Part shown: positions 53,846 to 64,000 of the stretch, one piece after another | How positions within the stretch are numbered: the stretch's first letter is position 1 | How the letters are laid out: every line of letters starts with the position of its first letter | Position numbers and translations under genes: made by a program | Source of the DNA: Prosopocoilus inquinatus | Lineage: Eukaryota; Arthropoda; Insecta; Coleoptera; Lucanidae | Length of the DNA stretch: 64,000 nucleotides | NCBI GenBank assembly: GCA_036172665.1 | Contig: CM069873.1 | Location: 38,430,001-38,494,000 of the forward strand | Reading direction: 5' to 3' | Notes under the pieces: generated by a model | What the model saw: only the letters and a program-made list of their open reading frames with translations | What the model was told of the DNA's origin: nothing | Database searches by the model: none

Positions 53846-56624
53846 AAATAAAAATTTACTGTAGAATTTCCCAAAACTTCTTTAGTTTTGATCGTAGGTT
53901 TGCTCTTTCCTCTTTTCCTGCCCATACTATTATCCTCAACGGCCAAATTTAAATATTCATGGCTAATCTTTATCTAAAATTTAAGAAATCATATGGTATA
54001 TCCCATAATAAAAAACGATTTAATAAAGCTGTCTTTCGAATGAGTCCCAGGAAAAAAATAAATTAGAACGAGGTGTGGAAACAGTATTCCCGAGGTTTTA
54101 AAACAAATACATTATAAGTCTTTTTGTGTCGATATGATTCCCCGCGTAATCACATTTGAAATAGCTATAAAAATATTATTTTTTTTTTAATAATGTAGTC
54201 AGACAATGAAGCAATTACGAACGAATTAGATATGTATGGAATTAATAATATTAATTTTTGTTGAATAATGTAATCAGACAATGATGCAATTACGAACGAA
54301 TTAGTTATGTATGCAATTAATAAGATAATGTTCGATATAAGTATGCATAAGTGTGAAATTAAAACGCGTTTATATTATAAAGTTAATTTTTGAAAATATT
54401 GATGACCAAATAGGGTTAATTTGTCAACATTTGGAGTCTAATGAACACTTATTCAACAGCAATCATTTGAAAATTTAGTTTATGAAATAACGAGTGTTCG
54501 TAGTATTCTTATTCTTATTATGGTGAAACTTGTATGCCTGTTTATAATAAATAAAAAATACACATTTTGGTGCTTGTGATTTTGTAAGCATTCTTACGTA
54601 ATTTTGGGAAGCAGAACTGAAAAAACATCACCAGATTTGGTTTGTCGGGTCTAGTTTCCGAGACACGACGTATTCACCTTAGTCTCTGAATAAATAACTG
54701 TTTTCGTATAAACGTTTTATTTTCTTGACTATTATGACAAATATGACAATAACCTGATTTACGTCATCGCATTTTTGATCAAGCATGCGTATGGTTCAGA
54801 TAATATGACATGAAAAATTAAAAAGATGTGATTAAATACAGGATATCCCAAGAGTGCAATCTAGGGTAGCATCTCACTAACTACTGAAGATACCAAAAAA
54901 GTTTTAAGATATTTTTGTTTTGAATTTTAGAGGTCTACAACATAAAATTATTTTCATCTATACTCAATATGTCAAAACAGTAGTATTGGATGTAAGTTTG
55001 CAATTTGGATTATCTGTAAAATTCTACATATTTTGTGTACTTAGTAATTTGTACCTAAATCTAACTTTTCTAGAGATTTAATTAAGGTTTTATCTCAAAT
55101 ATGTCGTTTGCAGCTACCTATCGCTATTCTTATTATACTTATTTTTAACTCTAAGAAAAAGATTTTTGGTACGCATGGTGTTCACACACGCTTAAAAATC
55201 CAACTAAATTTTTGATGTCACAATAAATTTTTTTGTGAAACTAGTCCCAGCTGATGGTATGTTAGTTGTGGAAACAGTGTAATATTCGTGATGATTTTTG
55301 TTTTCAGCAACAAATTAAAAGTTGCAAAAACTAATTTTAATATTTCTTAACAATGAAAAAAGGAATGACAGCTTATAAAAAGGTAGAAATAACTAAATTT
55401 TTATTCTATGCAACTAAACCACCTACAACTAATTTGTCTTATTTGTCACAAGCACGATAGAATTTCTAAAACTGTTTTTATAACTATAGGCGTCAAATTT
55501 TCTGACTAAAAGGTAAGTTACGATAGCATAAACAATACAACAAAATAAATTAGAGTTGAAATTACCATGTAATTTTTAAGCGTATACTTAAACTTATTAA
55601 AGCCATTTTTAAATGTCTTTTTATCATTGCTGACATGGTTTATAACAATGGGTTGAATGGTAAAACCGTTTTTAACTTGGTGGCACTGTATCTCAAAAAG
55701 TATACTGGATAGAGAAAACTGATTCCATTTTTGGAATTAGCACACCAAATATAGTCAAGTTTAGGTCTAATATTTTAAGCACCAGACAAAAAAAAATTGT
55801 AGGGCTGTTATTGGTAAATAAATAACAGACAAAACAGTAAAATGTCTTCATTTTAAGATGTCCGAATAACATGAATCACATTGTTATTTTAAAACTCAAA
55901 AAGTAATGAGTAGCAGTAAAACTGGATTGAAACTCTATCTTATAAATTAGGGCGCTTAAAGATGAGAAAGAACGGTAAACTTCACACAAGGCGAAGAGCA
56001 CCGTAATTGGACAATTGATTAGTTTTTGAAATTTCGCAATAGCCAAGATCCAATGTTAAAAATCTTCCAGTGTCCATCGTAATAGACTTGGAGCCTTATT
56101 TTCGAATTGAGGGAACAAACTCATAAGAGAACGTGTCATCAAAATGACGTATTTATCGTACGATTTAGATACCTTTTTTTCGCTGTATCTTTGCAGTTAT
56201 GTCATAAAATTTTCGCAAGTGAATCAAATCGATACTTCGTATTCAACTTCGCGACAATATTCATTATTCAAACTGCAATTTGAGCTTGGTTATAGTGTCA
56301 GATGTCGGATAATCTTAACCACCGATCACTGAAGTTGATCTTAGCCTAAAAATGCCAAGCAAAATCATGGGTAAAATAAAATCATGGGTCAAATAAGCTC
56401 AAGAAATCGCAACCTAACCACAACTGTCAGTGTGACTGTCAGTTAAAAAACCGGATATTTTATGCGCGGCAGAATATTTATACGCGACCTAAAAATTATT
56501 TTTTATTTGTTTTCATTTTATACGCAGCAGAGTAAACAAATGTATGTAATAACTCAAAATGATAAACTTATAGATTTTTTTATTAGTTTAACTTGAAGGC
56601 TTCCGCGGCCGTCGTCCATCGTTG
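53846..56624. other. Non-coding stretch right of the LTR retrotransposon
   Basis: Contains a 75-bp tandem duplication (54189-54263 and 54264-54333, motif GCAATTACGAACGAATTAG) and the inverted partner of the left flank (53968-54000). The open frame 56144-56332 shows no family resemblance. No gene recognised. Confidence 0.5.
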
Positions 56625-56873
56625 AATTCCTGACTTCCGGTTGGAACCGCGTCTCTCCTCGGATTTATTCTAATGCCGACATTTCGTTTTCCATTACAGA
56701 AGAACTTCTCAGAATAGTCTCAACGACTTACGAGAAGCAGCAGCAAGACCACCAGCAGCAGCAGCACTACCACCAGCAGTAGTCCTGAGGAAGTTCTTCT
56801 GCCATGGAGAACGAAACGTCGGCAGTAGAAGAAATCCGAGGAGAGACGCGGTTCCAACCGGAAGCCAGGAATT
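56625..56873. repeat. Foldback repeat with hammerhead-like cores
   Basis: Arms of about 85 bp (56625-56710 and 56789-56873) are inverted copies: GGTTGGAACCGCGTCTCTCC and its complement, GCCGACATTTCGTT against AACGAAACGTCGGC. The centre is CAG/CAC-rich. The right arm carries a hammerhead-type core on the plus strand; the left arm carries a diverged one on the minus strand. Confidence 0.8.
56780..56826 (+). ncRNA. Possible hammerhead ribozyme, second family
   Basis: CTGAGGA core (56785-56791), a hairpin GTTCTTC...GGAGAAC as stem II with one extra A, GAAA (56813-56816), minimal stem III ACGT, C at the cleavage position 56820, then GGCAG. Only three pairs form next to the core in stem I, so the fold is weaker than the other family. 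GAAACGTC is the usual hammerhead 3' core. Confidence 0.4.
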
Positions 56874-57689
56874 TTAGATTCTTTTATTGTTTTATCATAT
56901 GATGTGTCAGACAGTGATAAATGAAGGTGTTGATTCTTTACTTGGATCAGGACACTATAACGTATCTGCAAAGATCCAGCGAAAAAACTGTATATATTTT
57001 GTATGAGAGCTTACGTCATTTCGACGTCACGTTCTCTTGTTTGCGAGTTTGTTCCCTCGATTCGATAATAATAGGCTAGGAGCATGGGCTTTTTTGACAC
57101 CGGCTGAAATTTGTTGAGAAAATACTTAATTCATGTCTAACGAGAAAATAGATGTTTTGGCGGTGCAATTCCGGGCATATGTTCTAAAAATTATTTTATA
57201 ATCTCTCTGTCTTGCATAAGCTTGTCTGCATAATCTCCTCTCCGTCACACTCACGTGAAATCTTCTCGAACACTTCACTTTTATGGCATCATGAATATCC
57301 TGTGTAAATGATAGGCGGCATAAAACATCTTGAATTTAATCGAAAAAGTTCAACTTTGCAGTCATCTGACAGCAAGTTTAACCCAACCAAGAGGTCTGTC
57401 AGTTTTTGATCACTCAGAAAATCAAATTGAAATATGTTAAAGTTTCAAAAGGTATACTTCACTTTAACCAGGCTATACATTTTTTGAAATTTTAGAAAAG
57501 AAATATACTTAACGACCAGAGTTTCTCCGCCAGATCATCGATTTCATTTATAGCTATGAATCATATGTTAGTTGTTCATAAAAAATATCAGCCGGTATAA
57601 AATACTTTGTCAAAAAAGTCCACTATCTCTGTCTGTAAGGTCCCTGAATGAGACTCAAAATTGCTCGGTAGGTTCGGTAAGGTAAATTA

Positions 57690-58630
57690 CAGTGTTGTTA
57701 AAGATACATTTCTAATACTATCTAGATAGCAGATACTTTCACAAATATGTATATAGGTGCAGATACAGATACTTTTTCCGGAAAATATCTAGATACAGAT
57801 ACAAAAAAGTATCTGCAGTTTATCAAGATACTTGCAAGCGTAAAATTCAATAACCTATGCAGTAGTGGAGGTACGGTATTATTTGCGATCCAAATCGACT
57901 TTTTTGTGAAAATTGACGAAGTTTTCGTATTAATATGTGAATAATGTACACACTAAAATCTGTGATAATTTTCACAATTTTTTTCAGAAGTATGTCTTTT
58001 TAAATAGACAATTTATCTGTCTTTTTAAATAGACAATTTATTTTTGTAATTAAGTTGATCAATAAGCTGATAAGTAATTACCTGGTTTTGTATGAAACCA
58101 AGTCAAGTCAACGTAAAATATAAAGTTATCAACAGAAATGACCCTACCGTGTCAGACAAGTTAAATGTCAAATGAATCTAGGATCCTTAGTTGCAACCTT
58201 GTTATAGCTAAGAGAGTGTTCCCATAATCAAGAAAAGTTGATGAAATCAACAATACAGTCTTTTCCTTTTGATTTTCTCCTTTTGTCAATTATCTTTCCC
58301 ACTTTTTACAATAATTTTCAAGTTTCTGAACTATCAAATCGCATTTTAAATAGAACAGTCATTTGACAAACTGGAAAACATAATTGACAAGAGGGGAAAA
58401 TCAAAAGAAAGAGACTATAAAATCAGAGGTTGCATTTCCGCCAAGATCTGCTGTTTTTATGGAAGTTCAAAATGTGTCTTAGTATCTCAAATGAATAGAT
58501 ACACTGTAAATGTATATAGATGCAGATACAGTTACATTTTTTCAGTAGTATCTGAGATATGTATCTAGATACTGAAAAAGTATTTAGATACTGTATCTAG
58601 ATACTTGCATCTAGATACTTAACAACGCTG
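57690..58630. mobile_element. Non-autonomous hAT element, 941 bp
   Basis: Ends CAGTGTTGTTAA (left) and CAGCGTTGTTAA (right, reverse complement). A perfect 8-bp target duplication GTAAATTA lies at 57682-57689 and 58631-58638, the hAT signature. Both subterminal regions are built of repeated (G/T)ATCTAGATAC units. No transposase. Confidence 0.88.
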
Positions 58631-61049
58631 GTAAATTAGTACAAATATTAAACTTCCTGATGTCATTATTTTTATAGGTAACAATGCCTGCTCGCTTATT
58701 ATGAACATTGATATGACTGATCAAAACTATAGGGTGGTATGGGATGTTCTATGTAAGTTGATTAATAACAAGTCAGTGATAAATATGAGTCCTCAACATC
58801 ACTAAAACAATGATCAGATGACGTTTTTGACGATATGAGATCCTTTTTAATTTTTAATTAAATTTAAAATTGCATAAAAAATCGAAGATGAATGGGAATC
58901 ATACAAAATTGAGGAAGAGGTACCGATACGTTGACTTTAGAAAATTTAGAGTTGATGCTTTAGAAGCAAGGGAGCAGTATCGTATCAGTGGTTTTAAACA
59001 AATTTGCATTCAACATAAGTCTTTATCTGTTTCTTCTAAATCAAATACCAATGGTAGATTATTTGTTTGTACTTACCCATTTGTTTGTACTTACCGAATC
59101 ATTTGTAATCTATTAAAAGTTGAACACGGGATAACTAATTGCGGTGATCTCCTAAAATTAACTCCAAACACTAGATTTGAAAAGACAAAAGGCTCTTAAA
59201 TTATATATAAATTGCTTAAGAAATAATCATGAAACATGTATTTGCATATCAATCGTTTTGTAAAAACTGATTTTTATCTTTAAATAATCGTTTGAAGATG
59301 TAACTTTCAACCCCCCCCCCCCAACCCAACCCCAACTTTAGAAATTCAAATAGCAAAGTACCCCCCCCCCTATTTAACAGCACTTTTTATGCTGAATACT
59401 ATAATAAATAAAACTTTATTAAAATCAGTTGATAAATAAAAATAAATAATTAAAGGCTTTAGTATGTCTCATTTTTGCTATCTAATCGTTAAAATAAGTA
59501 ACAATCACTGTACTATGTAATGTCAATAAATTCCATTTGATATTTAACAACTTGCAATTGTTTTTATCGCTTATTACTAGAACCGTAACAATGCCTGCTC
59601 GAAAATACGCTCTTTAATTTCAATACGATTTTGAAAATGTTTCATTTTCATTAAGTTCAAAATTAGATTTGCTGGCTCTTAAAATGTAGATTTAAAAATA
59701 AAAATCCACCTGAGTATTTTTATGAAACCGTTTTCTTAACCATTTTATAGAATTTATCTATTACGTTCGGGAAACAGTGTATAACTAGCAACTGCTTCAG
59801 GTAATATCGTTGATACATTAATGATGGGTTTTATTGGATTCTACATAACTCAAATTTTACTACCTTAGGATTTTACTGTATGAGGGTATTAGGTATGTAA
59901 TTAGGCCTGTTTCTTTTACCAGAATTTTACAGAAGTTCTAAGCCGTCTAATTCGTATGCAGTGATGAAAATTATATCTAAATTCGTGCATTGCGCTTGCT
60001 CGGTATGGATTCGAACGGTTCAGAACTTGAAATTCTGTCGAAAGGAACATACCTAATATTCTTTATCATATTTAGTTTTATGCAGGATTCCTAGTACTTA
60101 CCTAGATATTATAAATTTCAATCTCCTTTCAAGAATTAAATTAACAGATCTTTACTTTTTAACACATTACAAATTGCCCATGCTAGTAGTTGACGAAATT
60201 TTCTGTATGTTGATCTGTCACAGAAATATTCTATTGGTTCCTAATCTTCCCACATTACAATATCTTGTGCTGGGCTGGATTATATTCGGTTCTCTGTCAT
60301 ACATACAAAACTGCGTGTAAGATTTTGGGACATCGAAGAACCGTTTCATAGCTCAAAATTCCCACCGTACTTTGTAGAAACAACTACTCGTACTCGTACA
60401 GAACTGATTCTTCGTATGCTTTTTTTGGTAGGGTAGGGACATGTAAAACGAAATTCTTAGTTTTTATGCATTACATACCTACTGATAGACTGCAGTAATA
60501 TACTACATAATACGGTATAAAGCAATAAACTTTGAAATTATGCAGCTCTCTTTTTTTACCTAATATGCGTTAATATAGTTTTTTTTTTTAGCTTCTAGTG
60601 CGGATACAGTATTTCCTAATTAATACACTTTTACACAGTACATTAATAAAATATTATACATTTATACTGTTTTGAACTTATTAATATAATAAAACTGTTT
60701 AGTTTTTCCAGTTAAAAAAAATAAATAAACTGTCCAGTTACAAAAACTTCATGAAAAATAATCAACAATAAGTATTTAAACTGTTATTGAAAAACGTAAA
60801 ATATTTGAGTACAATACAGTATTTTATACGTCAGTTTATTATACAGTGTTATCCCTCGTATTATACTCTTAGATAAAACGTCTCTAACAACTCTGGTTCT
60901 AGGTGAGTCCAAAAAGTTAGATCTTAAACGATTCTATTCTCTGAAAATAAAACTTCACGCATATCCAAAATTGCGATCGATGCATCTTGATTTTATGCAT
61001 AAGTACAAGGGTACATGTCCAAGTACAAATTAACTGAATCTTTAAACAT
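58631..61049. other. Non-coding stretch with poly-C tracts
   Basis: Runs of C lie at about 59311-59323 and 59361-59370. The phrase GTAACAATGCCTGCTCG occurs near 58679 and again near 59586. The open frame 58870-59199 (109 residues, basic start, internal FVCTYPFVCTY duplication) has no recognisable family and is not called as a gene. Confidence 0.45.
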
Positions 61050-63780
61050 TTCTTATTCCCCAGATCGTGGGATCTGACATTCAAAATGATCTCATTTCCA
61101 TCTTTCTTTGTTTTCGTAAGCACGTCTTTCCAGACGTTAGTCAAGCTAATGACTTCTGTGTTGATGATTTCCTTTCTGGAGGCGACTCCATTGAGAAAGT
61201 GGATAAAAGAGATTATGCTTGTATCCTCACTTCTACAATCGGTTTGTTTTAATCTGCGGAAATAGTCTTCTGACAAACCTAAGGTACTAAAGGGTCTAAT
61301 TCCAGACCATTCTTTTAATCATGTGTATTTTCCAGATCATGAAAGTACCAGAACTCTTGGAGTTTATTGGCCCCCTTTATCTGACAAACTGAAATACCGT
61401 GTCTTCTGAAGTAATTATATCAAACTTCAATTACGCGGTTTCTCAGATTCTTCAATGAATGCCTGTTTCTACGTTCGTAGCATAGATTTATTAGGAGACA
61501 TCTAAATTTCATCGCTAATAGCAAAATCCATGGTATCACAACTCAAAACATCTGGGCTGTGTTCGTCAAGTATCCTCGAGTAACACCACTGCTTCCTTGT
61601 ACATTCATATACTTGAGACAGATGGGATAAACGACGAAGAATTAAGCTTGAGTTTCTTTTGCTCCCTCAATCAACAGAGTGGGAACATGGAGAAGATTGA
61701 CGAAAATTGTTAAAATTCTGCTAGCCTATTTGTACAGTATAACTGTAAAAAAGTGAACACGTTTGTAAATGTGAAAAAATGTTAGTAATGGAACACAACT
61801 GCATGTATGTATGAAGTTATGAGAGACGCAAATGTAGGTACTATAAAATCTAGAAGATAGGTTTCAAAACTTAAACATACTACCGCCACGTTTAATATTA
61901 TTTCTTGCAGTATTTCTTTCTATGGAAATATTCTCCATTATTTTAAACAAGTTAAACTATTTGAATTAATCCAATCGTGTTAATCAAATACAAGAGTTCG
62001 CAAACCTACAGGCAGTGGACACGGGCAGTAACCATGCTCGCTGAGTGCTAGCTTTGTGTAACACATGAACAGAGAACAAACAATATACTATGAGTTTTCA
62101 TTTGTATACATAGCAACTGTGTAAACTTTTCTAATAAAGAAAATGTTAACGCATTGCGTACGTGCAGTTAATGTCTACAGATTGCATTAAAACAATGCAT
62201 TGACATATTTATAAAAGTATACCCAGTTGCTATTTTTAGAAATAAAAAGAAACTTGTGGTATAGCGCACATCGATTACCCACCCAAATTCGTATGCATCA
62301 GCTGCTCTTGACCACATACAGTATTTTATTTCTACCTTCTTAGTAAATGACATTTTACGGGTCAATTTTGTTGTTTATGTTAACCAAGTAAATGGCAAAT
62401 TATTGGAACAGACCTGTAAAATTTTACGGGCTTGTATAAAAGACCAGTAAAATTTTACAGGCTTGCAGAAAAGCAAGCGAGTCAATAATGCACTTAAAAT
62501 ATTAATTCATTTCTCTGAAAATAAATCATTTTTTGATATTATCCGTAAAATTAAAATAAATTAGCCAATTGGTGTAAAATCTTAAACCTCAATCCCATTT
62601 CTTGACCTTGAAGGGATCCTTAGAGTTGTAGGAAAGTTAATAATTTTAATTTCTCCACGACCGATAGTGAATGTCATAATTCCAAAATCGTTTTTAATGG
62701 AATGTAAAAATTCTAACTTTTGAGATAGAATATTTATTCTAAAACGCTCCCGTCTTATGTATTTTGCTTGTATTTTCATTCTATAACCTAGTCCTGGTCC
62801 TAGTTGTTTTGAGTTAAATTATTGTAAATATTTAATATAATTCTTTCAATAAATAACTAGTTTTGTTCAGATTTAACTGGTTCTGAGTCAAACTTTCTGG
62901 TCGTGGAGAAAATACAGTCTGTTATTCAGTTTAGAATGAAAATTCGATCTACTCGCTGTGGTATCTTCCACTGTTATCGAATTTTCATTCTAACCTTGCT
63001 ACAGAATATACTATTCGCTTATTCAAAAAAGTGTCCAATAATCATCTCATATCACAACATACATATTCATACTAAATTAATATTTCAATACGGATATATA
63101 ACTTCAATGCACGCTAGTCCTCAACTACTGCTCTTGTTCAGTGGAGGAAAATATTGGTCCATTTTGGAGAAAAATCTAGCCAAAGAAATCTATCATAAAT
63201 GCATAAAATGTTTTCGTTCTAAACCAAAATTAATTAATAACTTCATCGTCTCTCTTCCATCTTCTTGAATCACGCCCTAACACCCATTTTTTATCACGGG
63301 AGTAGATTATGCTGGATCCTTATAGGTTCCAATAAAAAGGGTCGTGCCTGAAAACTAGTAAATGTTATACCATAAGTAAGTTTGCAGATTTTGCAACAAA
63401 GGCTGTTTATCTAGAAATAGTATTTTCCAATAACGTGACGAATTTCATTGATGAAAATTCTGAACTTACCGAGCTAGAAAACTTTCTCCTCTCAATGAAC
63501 TCTGATCCGCTATTTCAAATAATACATACACAGATTGAAGCGATCCTAAATTCTCGACACTTTTTTTGTATCCTGTGATCTATCGAAAACAGAAGCATTC
63601 ACCCCATCGCATTTATTTTCGGGTAGATCAACTACAACTCTATTAGAGTTCTGGAAGAGCTGGCAGAGGGATTACATATCTCAACTTCAGAATGGAAAGA
63701 AATGGAAAATTTCAAGCGCCAAGATTAAATACGGTGACTTAATACTTAATGCCGGTCACTGATGAAACAAGTCTTCCTCT
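61050..63780 (+). pseudogene. Second BEL/Pao pol, heavily decayed
   Basis: Fragments in changing frames follow BEL order. RT: the FCVDDFLSGGDSIEKV catalytic region (about 61155), then STRTLGVYWPPLSDKLKY near 61350. Integrase: GGKYWSILEKNLAKEIYHKC (about 63140), GVDYAG (about 63300), ATKAVYLEIVFSNNV (about 63400), TQIEAILNSR (about 63530), and the C-terminal WQRDYISQLQNGKKW with KYGDLIL (63660-63760). Much between 61700 and 62900 has no BEL similarity and is probably inserted or decayed. This is a different copy from the one at 4.6-16 kb; many stops, no LTRs identified. Confidence 0.75.
62932..62992. repeat. Hairpin with perfect 17-bp arms
   Basis: TAGAATGAAAATTCGAT at 62932-62948 and its exact reverse complement at 62976-62992, 27-nt loop. 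Lies within the decayed BEL region; the origin is unknown. Confidence 0.8.
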
Positions 63781-64000
63781 CAAGTTAAGATAAATTACTT
63801 CCATACACCCTGAAAAATGTTTATAAATTTGTTAACATTCAAATCGGTGAACGGCTATTTAGGACGAATGGGTCTTTAGGACGTGTTATTTCAAAAATAT
63901 GTCTTTTTCCTTCTAAAATATTCACACAAGAAGCTACTATTAAAAAGTGTACTTTAATGTTATGTTTATTGAAGCTTTTCAACGTGAAACCATGTTAGAA

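Noticed and set aside
60917..61276. 119-residue frame on the minus strand
   Set aside because: Antisense to the BEL reverse transcriptase remnant, which explains its openness.

Overview
The window reads as AT-rich, repeat-laden nuclear DNA of an arthropod, most likely an insect. It contains BEL/Pao, 412/mdg1-type Ty3/gypsy, mariner, hAT, MITE and Polinton/Maverick elements, eukaryotic introns, and no prokaryotic gene layout. I see no convincing ordinary host gene; nearly everything recognisable is mobile DNA in several nested layers. The species cannot be told from this sequence.

Layout: 1-2630 is the 5' part of a Ty3/gypsy element on the minus strand. 4588-16064 is a decayed BEL/Pao element on the plus strand. 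Its pol is split by a 6.4-kb element (6229-12644) with TTAA target duplications, imperfect terminal inverted repeats and a broken YqaJ-nuclease gene; that element in turn carries two MITEs. 17-27 kb holds MITEs, a 600-bp palindrome, a hAT remnant, and a dispersed/tandem repeat family of about 310 bp whose copies contain a recognisable hammerhead ribozyme (retrozyme-like). 28.5-29.7 kb is a dead mariner.

30581-53841 is a 412/mdg1-like LTR retrotransposon (CAAT target duplication) whose RNase H region is split by a near-intact Polinton/Maverick of 17.3 kb (34500-51772). The Polinton has 6-bp target duplication CGCGGC and terminal inverted repeats of about 763 bp that differ by one substitution and a homopolymer length. 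Its minus-strand left half encodes virion-type proteins: phospholipase A2-like protein, basic glycine-rich protein, adenain-like protease, penton, double-jelly-roll major capsid protein, several small proteins and a secreted coiled-coil protein. Its right half carries packaging ATPase, a conserved Polinton protein (frameshifted), retroviral-type integrase, a spliced small acidic protein with a premature stop, protein-primed DNA polymerase B and dUTPase. Together these cover DNA replication, integration, capsid assembly and maturation and DNA packaging. The LTRs of the host retrotransposon are visibly more diverged than the Polinton repeats, so the Polinton came later.

From 53.8 kb on there is mostly non-coding DNA, with a foldback repeat carrying a second hammerhead-like core (56.6-56.9 kb), a non-autonomous hAT with 8-bp target duplication (57.7-58.6 kb), and a second, heavily decayed BEL/Pao pol (61.0-63.8 kb).

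The observations I rate highest are the hammerhead-bearing repeat family, the young nearly complete Polinton with its spliced gene, unannotated micro-genes and A-tract leaders, and the YqaJ-bearing TTAA element.
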